Assembly: GCA_964003245.1 (NCBI GenBank)
Contig: CAXFIU010000003.1
Location: 1-56,636 of the forward strand
Direction of reading: 5' to 3'
DNA length: 56,636 nt
DNA from: MGIIb-O2 sp964003245
Lineage (GTDB): Archaea; Thermoplasmatota; Poseidoniia; Poseidoniales; Thalassarchaeaceae
Below the pieces are notes generated by a model that saw only the letters and a list, made by a program, of their open reading frames with translations, was not told the DNA's origin and ran no database searches. Shown here piece after piece: positions 46,501 through 54,070 of this stretch. Within the stretch, counting starts at the first letter, position 1. Each line of letters begins with the position of its first letter. Position numbers and translations under genes: made by a program.

Positions 46501-49500
46501 TTCCTAGAAATTGTATCACCAAGAGGACCTTCGTAATTCTGGACTTCGTATACAAGTTCTGTAGACATATCATGATACAAATCATTAATCTCTTCAGAAT
46601 TGAAAATCTCTAGTAGTAGAGCACGGCTTAATGCCAACTTTGCATTAACTCTGTGTAACCCACTAGAAACATCATCAAAGTCCTCGATTAGATCAGGAGT
46701 ATATCTGTAACCCGAGATGTCATAATACTGGATTACTAATTCTCCCTTCCTTGCACCCTCTTTGTACCTATCTAATTCCGAAATTGAGTTCCTAGCGTCA
46801 TTGAAACTTGCAATAGCAGATTCCTCGTCAACTAAGTTATCAGAAATTACCTCGCCATCATCTAAGACTATCCATTCTTCGGATTCACTAGGAAGGCCAT
46901 TGGATTCCAAGGAGTAACCACGTAATAATTCATAATCACCATCTATTGCTACTACTGACATTGATCTATCAAGTACAATTTTTGAATCACCCATTGCTAG
47001 GCTCATGATTTTATCAAATTCACTCAATTGTGATTCATCCATGTACCCATCTAATAGTAAATTACTGAAGTCATTGGTGAATCCAGATTGATCATTGGAT
47101 CTTCTATCACCCTGTGCTAATGTGGTAATGAATAAAGAAACAGTATCTTCTTGACTAGCAGAAAGCAACATTGCTCCACTATTAGGAATTCCTGACTGGA
47201 AATTGTCTGCTACAGTAGGGTGGTCACCTTGAGCAAGTGCTTGGAAACCATAATCCCACCATGATACGAAAGCCGGGCGTTCTGAGAAACTATCTTCGGT
47301 ATCTTGTTCGGATAACCATTCATATGCTAAATTCCATGCTCCTGAATTAAAACCAGGTCCAAAAGTTCCCATGTACCACAAGTCGCCATTTGCATCATAA
47401 TTCTCACTATTTAGTAGTGAAAATCCTAATACTTCTTGCCTGAGGATATCAGGAGTTATATCATGAATTGTTTGATCTACATCCGAAGCAGATTGTTCGC
47501 CACGAGGTATACCTGAGTCAATACCATATGTCATGTGCTGAGAACAAACTAACATCAGAACAATCATCAAAGCAGGAACACCAGGATGTCTTCTTGAGGC
47601 AGTCCAATTAGCCCAAAATCTTGACCTAGGTGTAGATATTCCAGATTTTCTCCATTCTTTGAGGAACCCTGAGAAATTGGCATAATTCCACATCATAGCA
47701 ATTCCAATACCACCAACAACTGAAATTGCAGGAGTTGCATTGAAAATGAATCTTCCAGCAGACCAAGCCATGTAAATAGCAATTAAAACCCATAATCCTA
47801 GAAGTATATCGCTTTGTTTTTCTTTTCTTGCCCCTCTCCACAATAACATTGCAGCCACAAATATCGCGATTAACGAAACGATTGGTCCGTAAGAGGCGAA
47901 AAGTACACCTCTACTAGGAGCCTGAGCTTCCCCAATTGTCCCGAATATTTTATTCTTTGAAAAGTAGAATCCGCCAGTGAATAAAACATCCCATCCATCG
48001 TAAATATTTGCTTGTTGTAAGGCATATAATATAGCTAAAATTGAACCCATTAATACCGCAGTACTGCCGAGTACCAGTAGCCAAGGTTTATCTCTATAAG
48101 AAGAGGAAACCCAACCTAGAGCAAGGGTAAACCCAATAATGTAAAACATGGGTTGAAAACCACTAGGATCAAACAGTAGATTAAGCCCTGGCCAGCAGTA
48201 GAAAGGTAATGGAATGACAAAAGCGGTAAGCATCATTTGTAAAGATGCTGCAGTAATTGGAAGACTATCTCTACGACGGAACATATTGAAGAATATCTGG
48301 AATGCAAAAGCAATAAACAGAATTCCTGGCCCATATACGAAACCCTTCCATCCTAAAGCAACTACTGCGAAAGATACACCTGACAATGTAGCATTAGACA
48401 TTACAACAGGATTAGAAGACCACATTTGTCTTATTCCTGCTATGATGTAAAGTGGACTTAAACTTGGAGTCTGGAATAATCTCTCATTCTTCAGTTCATC
48501 CATAGCTTTGACCCAATAGTAAAATGCAATTGCTAGGAATAACATTGCGAATGCGTCGTGATCAGCTAATCCAAATGTCGAGTGCCCGATGTGACCGGGC
48601 ATTAATGCAATTAACCAAGCGGCAACAATACCGGCCATATTACTGTGTAGTTTCCTTGCAAGTCCTGCAATTGGTAATACAATTAATGCTCCGAAGATTG
48701 CTGGTAAAGAAGCTACACTCCACCAAACAGAGGTTTCCAAAGTCATTCCGGACAACCATGAGAGGAATAAACCTCCAAGTGCTAATGACCATGAGAAAAG
48801 AGGAGGTCTTGGATTAATTGCTACCATTGGATAAGCCCTATCTGCATCAATAATGAGGTGACTCTTTTGAAGTACAACATAATCTACAACTCTCTTCATG
48901 TACCAAGGATCAGAACCCCCAGACATATCCCATAATCCAGTCCCCGAAGCATTCATTGCAGGAAGAACGTTCCAACCTGTTCGAACGGCTAGACCAATTA
49001 TTAGCGCCGAACCAACCATGATTCCATAGGAGTGTTTATTCCACCATTTTCGGAAATCAGAATGTTCTCTACGAGGTGAGATGTCTCCAAACATACCACG
49101 TCCGGCTACCATCATTGCACCGATATTTAGCCAGAAAACAAGTAAAAACCATGTAAAGAGGCTGACATTATCATCACCGTTCAAAGTTGAAAGAGGCAAT
49201 TCATTTCCAATTTCTTCTAAGTGCGCTAAAGTATACATTAACCAGTTTAGACCTACAACTGTACCTAAAACATGCCACCTCTCAGAATTACAGAAAGAAA
49301 CGAAGAGAACAACTATTGATGCGAATATTGCCCAAACAGAACCTAGGTAATGATGATCATTATATGAATTGACATCATCTATGGTGCTTAACCAAACTAA
49401 TGGAATTAAATTAACTAAGAATATTATTCCAGCAGTTATCAAACCCGCTTTAGGCATAATTGAAGGAATATCGCGAAACCATGGGCCCTGCCCAGGATGT

Positions 49501-50081
49501 GCCTGCCTACCTCTAATAACTAAGGTAACAAGAACTCCGAGTATGATTGAAGCAATCCAGAATGCGAAGAACACTGAAGCGATTGATGCCCTAATTACAT
49601 CAATTAGTTCGTCAGGGCTACTACTCCATGAAGAATCATCCAAAGTGTATCGGGTAGCAAAAGAAATTGCTAGATGGAAACCAATTACCATCGATAGTAA
49701 AATTGAGGACTCCTCATTCCAGTTATTTTTATACAGGAAAAGAGTGAATACAAATACAAAAGCAAAAGTAAAACCTTCCATAGGAGTAATTGGAGTAAAC
49801 TCAGGAGCCAAAATCGACAAAATAATTGCTGCTAAAGAGCTAAGAATTATTTGGGAATCACCTTTTGAAAATTGGTCTACTACGATTCTACCGATAAACG
49901 CGGCAAAAGCAGCGATAACCGGTAGAATCAGGATTTCAGCATATCCGTCGTTCTCAATTCCACCATTAGCGACATAATCAGTCCCAAGGAAGAGTACCAT
50001 CAAAGTTGCTAGTACAGCAGGGACTGGGAGCAAATTCTTATTCGAAAAACCTCCCTTTGTCGCGTCATTATCATCGTTCAT
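40563..50081 (-). CDS. aglB: Giant STT3/AglB oligosaccharyltransferase with about 2000-residue surface extension
   Basis: One uninterrupted frame encodes 3172 residues. Residues about 1-350 form an extra N-terminal block of roughly eight membrane helices. The STT3 catalytic part follows with all motifs in order and at family spacing: Asp391 in GGSDPWYM, Asp507-x-Asp509 in LADHDAF, Glu718 in GTIGEAQ, and WWDYG at 941-945. It should transfer lipid-linked glycan to Asn of N-x-S/T on exported proteins. Known archaeal AglB proteins are about 600-1000 residues. Here about 2000 residues follow: carboxypeptidase-regulatory-like and Ig-like modules, a Gly-rich solenoid near 1600-1790, and a late domain (SDDSELPDGWSRTGP region). 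A last helix near 3135-3160 (IIAYILVIALVLIGLYL) and a basic tail end the protein. GGTGAT lies 6 nt before the ATG. Confidence 0.9.
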   Translation of the reverse strand: MNDDNDATKGGFSNKNLLPVPAVLATLMVLFLGTDYVANGGIENDGYAEILILPVIAAFAAFIGRIVVDQFSKGDSQIILSSLAAIILSILAPEFTPITPMEGFTFAFVFVFTLFLYKNNWNEESSILLSMVIGFHLAISFATRYTLDDSSWSSSPDELIDVIRASIASVFFAFWIASIILGVLVTLVIRGRQAHPGQGPWFRDIPSIMPKAGLITAGIIFLVNLIPLVWLSTIDDVNSYNDHHYLGSVWAIFASIVVLFVSFCNSERWHVLGTVVGLNWLMYTLAHLEEIGNELPLSTLNGDDNVSLFTWFLLVFWLNIGAMMVAGRGMFGDISPRREHSDFRKWWNKHSYGIMVGSALIIGLAVRTGWNVLPAMNASGTGLWDMSGGSDPWYMKRVVDYVVLQKSHLIIDADRAYPMVAINPRPPLFSWSLALGGLFLSWLSGMTLETSVWWSVASLPAIFGALIVLPIAGLARKLHSNMAGIVAAWLIALMPGHIGHSTFGLADHDAFAMLFLAIAFYYWVKAMDELKNERLFQTPSLSPLYIIAGIRQMWSSNPVVMSNATLSGVSFAVVALGWKGFVYGPGILFIAFAFQIFFNMFRRRDSLPITAASLQMMLTAFVIPLPFYCWPGLNLLFDPSGFQPMFYIIGFTLALGWVSSSYRDKPWLLVLGSTAVLMGSILAILYALQQANIYDGWDVLFTGGFYFSKNKIFGTIGEAQAPSRGVLFASYGPIVSLIAIFVAAMLLWRGARKEKQSDILLGLWVLIAIYMAWSAGRFIFNATPAISVVGGIGIAMMWNYANFSGFLKEWRKSGISTPRSRFWANWTASRRHPGVPALMIVLMLVCSQHMTYGIDSGIPRGEQSASDVDQTIHDITPDILRQEVLGFSLLNSENYDANGDLWYMGTFGPGFNSGAWNLAYEWLSEQDTEDSFSERPAFVSWWDYGFQALAQGDHPTVADNFQSGIPNSGAMLLSASQEDTVSLFITTLAQGDRRSNDQSGFTNDFSNLLLDGYMDESQLSEFDKIMSLAMGDSKIVLDRSMSVVAIDGDYELLRGYSLESNGLPSESEEWIVLDDGEVISDNLVDEESAIASFNDARNSISELDRYKEGARKGELVIQYYDISGYRYTPDLIEDFDDVSSGLHRVNAKLALSRALLLEIFNSEEINDLYHDMSTELVYEVQNYEGPLGDTISRNNEIRYFAVDNRLYPLGGQYYEDYSYHQGQTTGIFHAPTSLSGLDTETYISSVYQTQRGDGPIIPRTGEEYENEYLNDVIRQQSGALTDVNEMIRMVDIDYQHQPEFFDTMVARIYVGYGSSTLGLPGDAEQPAPHFYTSGAPGSYLENAYPLPGAMMNHLVLSNWYAPDCETDEDGNQLDPECENLGIGSANTQVKVMKYYSGATIEGTVELEGIGPVPNARILIERDAFSGDEVEIDGQVTDRDQRTYWIPIGTTDADSNGDFSFLAPAGKIRVSAFYGESNLEAARTQIMTSNVGQTLGDIFESETSGVRTLNPITGILGNVSGSTWLSETTVNISGEDGHSNGEEIIPVSISVSPVSSIGRLVWSGSEIFSGNSLDDATIELSPSWDNIEASPYLVSTSNGSIMGDDLRFEGTGEVTFTGEGNVITSSIATVSDFTGNYTQTVFNNHSVTGEGEFAGKGIIDGEINDDLSDIVNCELNETMPENNSLCIQSDGNYLLDGIVNASGRFTANGVASFTQKLVQSTLIGSGVFSPDTSDSSLENYGTINATGTFSGMGIFSGVMVQPGTFHVVDAIPGSYDVAVIFSDDTRIEINDGFTITQAVSVLPTEIDINGGLITGTLIDVSGNYLDSHVLLESVDSSSNVEEIGDCEVVKYAPCHIFPQLTYENDILVGSKIEFGPIMPGSYIATIDTDSDNFSESILEFTVDSNEESSFVLPSPIPQTTDLTFQLIKVEDGVDIAVEGLDLTFNQKNGSGSPVDSLYDNSSNNYYVELTPGTWILNYTLSETEQLWEEIEVFANSDFTDTYNFYTSQTVNGTLYYDENIESDTIDTSKILEFVPIVFYWDDFSTTVETSFDGTFSIVLPVGSDVDAIAQLGVDLKLVNGTKFTVDENMDKITMVARPGQAIDGAVSVNRENNLFNTEIGGWEPVTVVAQSEEYDVTWRSETNDGGFFEMVLPKGTWEFTVLSDELNSGTNITNVDNNNNTVEVIIYPEDSVLTLDFFLDNSDDNNVSNGTPVTYDFSLLSLINGIDYHVNSSSNNWIDNGVAQVSVEPGIYRISVDIADPSSGDLFGTRIMSGEVDVQVGIDSTNISRSIGFDPEWKVEMSFTNESGGELSEQLVRFTNVENGWVLSRTTDSNGSIIDFFPQGDWIATTEVLNNDVREGLRTLLSVNSDISDDSLALSTSQLAEISFNVSVDSSNSPLSGVSLLMESANNLGSFSIEATNSSGITTIDIVEGDWIVSLNYTDDGKRWVVESHPITIVVGENHVDLQANLYVALAGTVFWDLNDNNVSNVGEGISEVQMTFTATSDTIEHSISTDEAGEWELFVPYNTSWQIQTIYDGFENIDENVAVSDSPNDVDLELIAGLVDVYGNITYDLGISSIPVEDIVLMLIPTEGLVRDTVTIEIVADEDTGWSGSWSSELEPGLWIVRASVPSQDLVIMGLMDVDVTGSSNNLDMELTRGGTLGVQTEWLDYDGNSRNLGEILDANVLIDIGFGMKWLENVDENGSLDLLLPNGNVQFSGNFDIEQRGLIMEFTAGRGVDVYSGQESPIMNLLFNRVSNHEIEINTLNGTSGHESYIGSLGDVSLVLNETNGFIPVDFTLGVDYLGHESFDVFTVGGIVSGTDSSDWTVEFNNGSGNWTSSTQFEVGLDNSLDFNSLNVRVIPPNQSVAHSFEDGHKITISISTLDGYLATHDLIVRVPQIHGFELTNPMADSYGVSPGESIIIPIDFTNSGNGDEKYDFEFDDSELPDGWSRTGPTSHTLGSFVSTSHSVTVVSPSDATSNEEFSIYVSVTDKVNNSYEVIEINIQSSEPVLKIESLQAYGGGEPEAGGQITYIATLSNDGLVDAKNVELNSILCADALCASPTSVTATTIMDISAKTSTQFSFLFDLSDIDVGPYFIMLDINSTGFNEENIDDDSWHISDGVEQGVMNVDVRSPAVTDDENTDIIAYILVIALVLIGLYLTKGRSRRPGAPF

Positions 50082-50087
50082 TATTCA

Positions 50088-50092
50088 TCACC
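50088..50092 (-). promoter_or_regulatory. Shine-Dalgarno site of aglB
   Basis: GGTGA on the minus strand, 6 nt before the ATG at 50081, in line with the other sites in this window. Confidence 0.5.
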
Positions 50093-50100
50093 ATGTTGTC

Positions 50101-50114
50101 GAGCCTGCAGGCTC
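50101..50114. promoter_or_regulatory. Perfect 14-bp palindrome in the aglB leader
   Basis: GAGCCTGCAGGCTC equals its own reverse complement. It lies between the ribosome site and the predicted transcript start near 50116. As RNA it can fold into a 5-bp GC-rich stem with a UGCA loop at the very 5' end; as DNA it could be an operator for a dimeric regulator. Confidence 0.4.
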
Positions 50115-50136
50115 AGAGTTCCGGCGAAAATTGAGG

Positions 50137-50147
50137 ATGTTATAACC
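50137..50147 (-). promoter_or_regulatory. TATA-like box for aglB
   Basis: GGTTATAACAT on the minus strand predicts a start near 50116, immediately before the palindrome. Motif and spacing only. Confidence 0.4.
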
Positions 50148-50200
50148 GTTAGTGGGTTAAAGGTTTTCAGATAAAAATAAAATAGGTATAAATATTGCTC

Positions 50201-51460
50201 TCAGAGCCCTCTATGAGCAATATCCTTCCTGAAATATGAACCTTCCAATTTTATGTTCTCAATCACTTCATATGCGGCTTCAACAGCGGTGACTAAATCA
50301 GGAGCTATTCCTGTTGCTGCAAGCACACGACCACCATTAGAAATTAATTCTCCCTCATTAGAAATTACTGCACCAGCATAATGAACCAGCGCACTGATTT
50401 CACCTTCCTCAATTATTATTTCCGAACCTTGTATGACTCTTCCAGTAATTGAATTAGAAGGATAGCCCTCCGAAGACAGAACAATAGTTGCCGATGAATA
50501 AGGAAATGTTGTAAAATCATATTCAGAAATTTTTCCATTGGCACAAGAAATTAATAATTCTCCTAAGTCACTAGAGATTAATGGAAGTGTGACTTGTGTT
50601 TCTGGATCGCCAAAACGAACATTGAATTCTACTACAAAAGGAGCACCGTTCTCATCAATCATTAATCCAACATATAAACAACCACGATAAGGTATATCCT
50701 GATTTCTAAGAAAATGATGCATCGGCTCAATAATTTCGGAAATCGCCCGCTGCTCTACAGCAGGAGTATAGACGGGTGCAGGTGCATAAGCACCCATTCC
50801 ACCAGTATTAGGACCATTATCACCATCCAGAAGACGTTTATGATCCTGACTCGCAGGAAGGCAAACATATCCAGATTCATCCATCACTACCAAAACCGAT
50901 GCTTCTTCACCATTTAGAAACTCTTCAAGAAGTACTTTGCCATCCAAAACTATTCCATCGCTCAGAGCATTATATGCCTCATTGCGATCAGTTGTAACAA
51001 CAACTCCTTTACCTCCAGCGAGAACATCTCTTTTCACAACCCAAGGAGGAGGAAAAGTATCTAATGATTCATTAATTCTATCAATATTCTCGATTAAAAT
51101 TAGTCCAGCAGTAGGTACTTTCATTGATTGCATAATTTCCTTTGCATACAATTTCGAACCTTCTAACCTAGCACCTTTTGAATTAGGTCCGAAACAAGGA
51201 ATTCCTTCTTCTGAAAGTCTGTCGGATAAACCTGCTACTAGAGGTGCTTCAGGACCTACGACTACCAAATCAATTTTCAAAACTTTAGCTAGATTAATAA
51301 TACCTTCAATATCCATTGAATCTACCTTATGATTGGTTCCAGAAATCGCTGTACCTGCATTACCAGGACAGGTGTGGACATGATTTACAGATTCACATTC
51401 CGAAAGACTGAGAGATAGTGCATGCTCTCTTCCACCACTACCTACAACAAGAACTTCCAT
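50201..51460 (-). CDS. purD: Phosphoribosylamine-glycine ligase (GAR synthetase)
   Basis: From ATG 51460 the protein is 419 residues, the normal PurD length. The N-terminal motif VLVVGSGGREHAL is diagnostic. An ATP-grasp fold follows (VVKRDVLAGGKGVVV). The family signatures QDHKRLLDGDNGPNTGGMGAYAP and EFNVRFGDPETQ are present. It joins 5-phosphoribosylamine and glycine using ATP, the second step of purine synthesis, in the cytosol. No other pur gene is in the window. The start is either ATG 51460 (GAGGTG 8 nt upstream, family-like opening) or GTG 51469 (GGTGA 3 nt upstream, three more residues). A TATA-like box at 51513-51523 suggests its own promoter. Confidence 0.97.
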   Translation of the reverse strand: MEVLVVGSGGREHALSLSLSECESVNHVHTCPGNAGTAISGTNHKVDSMDIEGIINLAKVLKIDLVVVGPEAPLVAGLSDRLSEEGIPCFGPNSKGARLEGSKLYAKEIMQSMKVPTAGLILIENIDRINESLDTFPPPWVVKRDVLAGGKGVVVTTDRNEAYNALSDGIVLDGKVLLEEFLNGEEASVLVVMDESGYVCLPASQDHKRLLDGDNGPNTGGMGAYAPAPVYTPAVEQRAISEIIEPMHHFLRNQDIPYRGCLYVGLMIDENGAPFVVEFNVRFGDPETQVTLPLISSDLGELLISCANGKISEYDFTTFPYSSATIVLSSEGYPSNSITGRVIQGSEIIIEEGEISALVHYAGAVISNEGELISNGGRVLAATGIAPDLVTAVEAAYEVIENIKLEGSYFRKDIAHRGL

Positions 51461-51512
51461 ACCCTGCACACCTCACCCGAGAGAGTATAGGAATTAATGA
51501 ATTCGAATGCCG

Positions 51513-51523
51513 AATTATAAAAA
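51513..51523 (-). promoter_or_regulatory. TATA-like box for purD
   Basis: TTTTTATAATT on the minus strand just after the carS stop predicts a start near 51491, upstream of the purD ribosome site. Motif and spacing only. Confidence 0.4.
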
Positions 51524-51526
51524 AAT

Positions 51527-52216
51527 CTAGTAAGGAACTTCTTTAAGTCCGAATTTATAGCCTATAATATTGAAAGAACGATGAATAACTGGAGTGATAA
51601 GTATAAGAAATACAATTTCTTCTACTAAATTAGGATGAGTTATAATTTGGCCATCGAATAGTAAGAAGGCTGTAACGAATATAGCGATTGCAAATGGAAC
51701 TGTATCAAGCAGCGGGGCTTCAGAGCTTTCATCGCCTTCTCTCTTCAACCCTCTTCTACGCTTTACAAATGAACCACACATATCTCCTATCATACAAGAA
51801 AAACCGAGTATAAAACCCATAGTAAAAGCAGCGAAAGATGAACCCATTTCTCCTCCGAACAACCAAAACCAGTCACTGGAATTCGCATAAATTAATGGAT
51901 CAATAAACGGTGCATCAGTCCCATTATTATTCCAAAGATTATGAGCAATGATAAATAATATTCCGCTAAAAATACCGCCTCCAATCAATCCATTCCAAGA
52001 TTTACCATCTCCGAGTATTCTATGGCCATCAGAGTGATTTTTGCCACCATCAATAATTAGAACCGGCATTCCTGTTTTATCGGGTATCCATTTTCCGAAT
52101 AACATTGCTCCAGTATTAGCCAGATAAGCAGAACCATACATCAATAAAACACATAGTACGTTTACAAAAAAAGAGCCAAAGCCATCTGTTTCGAAAGGAG
52201 TTGATGAGATATCCAC
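51527..52216 (-). CDS. carS: CDP-archaeol synthase
   Basis: This 229-residue integral membrane protein matches the archaeal CarS (DUF46) family. The conserved blocks are YLANTGAMLFGKWIP, GGKNHSDGHRILGDGKSWNGLI, GDMCGSFVKRRRGLKR followed by LLDTVPF, and the C-terminal IIGYKFGLKEVPY. About five membrane helices are seen. It activates the ether lipid digeranylgeranylglyceryl phosphate with CTP to give CDP-archaeol, the branch point to polar archaeal lipids, and so marks the genome as archaeal. The start is a GTG at 52216; no clear ribosome site precedes it. purD follows on the same strand 66 bp downstream. Confidence 0.93.
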   Translation of the reverse strand: MDISSTPFETDGFGSFFVNVLCVLLMYGSAYLANTGAMLFGKWIPDKTGMPVLIIDGGKNHSDGHRILGDGKSWNGLIGGGIFSGILFIIAHNLWNNNGTDAPFIDPLIYANSSDWFWLFGGEMGSSFAAFTMGFILGFSCMIGDMCGSFVKRRRGLKREGDESSEAPLLDTVPFAIAIFVTAFLLFDGQIITHPNLVEEIVFLILITPVIHRSFNIIGYKFGLKEVPY

Positions 52217-52264
52217 AGCCTGTCGAAAAGACTTCTAGACATGAAACATTCCCTCATGAAGCCC

Positions 52265-52274
52265 AAGTATTAAT
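52265..52274 (+). promoter_or_regulatory. TATA-like box for the gene at 52299
   Basis: AAGTATTAAT predicts transcription starting near 52296, that is leaderless at ATG 52299. This argues against the in-frame TTG at 52281. Confidence 0.35.
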
Positions 52275-52298
52275 TTCCTATTGACCATTCGCAGCACT

Positions 52299-54068
52299 AT
52301 GGATAACATACTAAAAATGAAAACTGGAATAGCCTCGATGTTACTAATTCTAGTTTTTTTCTCAGTTCCTGTAGTCGCAGATAATCATCAAGGAGATATA
52401 ATTATTGATGAAATTGTAGAATGGACTACTGATCAAGAAATCAATAAAAATATTCACATCACTAGTAATGGGAAGTTGACTATTAGTTCATCAATTACTT
52501 TCTCATCGTCATCCACAATAGTTATTGATGAAGGTGGTGAAATGAAATTAATAGGATCTTCCGAGTTAATCTCTGAAAAAAGAGCCACTTCTCTGGAAAC
52601 ACTAGGGATGATTGATGAGGTAAATAGATCGAAGATTATTATACCAAGTTCAATTCATAGTGGGGAAATAAATGTTATAATTAATGCTGAAGAAGGATAC
52701 CCATTAGATGGAAGTAATGTCTATGTAGGAGATATGGAACCAATACTGATGAGTGGGATGAATTTCTCATTAAATATTCCAGAGAGCCAAGAGGATACTA
52801 TTCTGGGTTTCACGGGTTATGGAAAGTTCCCTATCATTAAATCGATCATTTTGGAAACAGATAATGGTGATTTTGAATACAAAGCTAACGAATTACCATA
52901 TCAAAATATGTTACTCAATGGAGAAAATGGACTTACAATAAACTCAGCAGGAAAGATTGAAGTTATAGAAAACTCTACTTTACATGGTGTGAATATTATT
53001 TCAAGTGGTGAAATAATAGTTAAAGAGGGCTTTATCAGAGATAGTTGTCCAATGATTCTAACAACTGATAGTTCATCATTAATTATTGAAAATAGTGAGA
53101 TTTCAGGTAGTAAAGAAGATCATTATGTTCAAGCACAACCATTCTCTAACATTGAATGGGGTAGTTCAGAAGACGGCACTACAGTGGCTATAAAAGGAGA
53201 TTTAATTGATAGATGGGAAAGAATAATTTCTAATCAAATCATTATTTTTGATTCTGTGGGAGTTCATTTTAGCATAATTGGAACAGGGCCTAATGGAGCA
53301 CTAAATATCACTAGTTATAGTGGTCCTGATGGGAAATCAGTCATTAATGATGGAGGAGATTCTAGAACAATTGAGATAGGATGGGCGAATGGAGAAATAA
53401 CTACTGAAGAAGCGGTTATCTCTATTATAGAATATAGGACTGCTTGGAATACAGAGTCTAGCGGAATTATCAATTATGGACCACAGGGAGGAGATATTGA
53501 ATTAACCTGGGAAAAAGAAATAGATTTGACCGGTAATAATATCCCCGATATAGAGTGGGTTTCCCTTACAGCTAACATAGATAATTCAGACTCTGAGAAT
53601 GAAATTCGAACTGGGGTGACTCAACAGATTTCTGCAGTATTGGCTAATAGAGGAAGCGCCTCAGCTAATCTGTTCTTTGATTGTGATGTCACAGAAACTG
53701 GAATGGCGGCTGATATCGGAGGATATCAGAATGTAAATATTGATGCAGGAGAAGAAGTAGAAGTTTTCTTTGGTTGGAGAAATAGTGAACCAGGGACTTT
53801 TAGCTTGACATGTGAGGTTTTAACGCCGACGCAATTAGTAGATTATGAAAACTCACAAGCATTCGGAGGAGGTAATATGTCTACGCAGTCCATTATTTGG
53901 GAAGAAATTAATGATGATAGTTTCAATATGATTCCGATTTTTATCGTCATAATAATTGTCATGATTTCGGGAGGAGTTTACTTGGTTCACAATTTATCTA
54001 GGAATGCTGAACAAACCGCTGAGATTCTTGAGAATTATAATAAATCCACAGAAAATGAAGAAGACTGA
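52299..54068 (+). CDS. Secreted single-pass membrane protein, unknown function
   Basis: From ATG 52299 the protein is 589 residues. Its signal peptide is MDNILKMKTGIASMLLILVF, ending PVVADN. Residues about 35-280 contain short repeating strands (HITSNGKLTISSSITF, NSAGKIEVIENSTLHG) typical of a small beta-helix. A CARDB/Ig-like domain lies at about 415-530 (GVTQQISAVLANRGSASANLFFDC). A membrane helix at about 545-567 (IPIFIVIIIVMISGGVYLV) and a short acidic tail follow. The layout resembles the 1406-residue beta-helix protein at 34927 in smaller form. No enzyme motif is seen. The stop lies 2 bp from the end of the convergent archease gene. Confidence 0.75.
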   Translation: MDNILKMKTGIASMLLILVFFSVPVVADNHQGDIIIDEIVEWTTDQEINKNIHITSNGKLTISSSITFSSSSTIVIDEGGEMKLIGSSELISEKRATSLETLGMIDEVNRSKIIIPSSIHSGEINVIINAEEGYPLDGSNVYVGDMEPILMSGMNFSLNIPESQEDTILGFTGYGKFPIIKSIILETDNGDFEYKANELPYQNMLLNGENGLTINSAGKIEVIENSTLHGVNIISSGEIIVKEGFIRDSCPMILTTDSSSLIIENSEISGSKEDHYVQAQPFSNIEWGSSEDGTTVAIKGDLIDRWERIISNQIIIFDSVGVHFSIIGTGPNGALNITSYSGPDGKSVINDGGDSRTIEIGWANGEITTEEAVISIIEYRTAWNTESSGIINYGPQGGDIELTWEKEIDLTGNNIPDIEWVSLTANIDNSDSENEIRTGVTQQISAVLANRGSASANLFFDCDVTETGMAADIGGYQNVNIDAGEEVEVFFGWRNSEPGTFSLTCEVLTPTQLVDYENSQAFGGGNMSTQSIIWEEINDDSFNMIPIFIVIIIVMISGGVYLVHNLSRNAEQTAEILENYNKSTENEED

Positions 54069-54070
54069 AT

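Noticed and set aside
49369..49977. 202-residue antisense open frame
   Set aside because: It is opposite the membrane-helix part of AglB, where antisense frames often stay open; no domain or start signal.
52281..52298. TTG start for the secreted protein at 52281
   Set aside because: ATG 52299 gives a clean signal peptide and fits a leaderless transcript from the TATA-like box at 52265.
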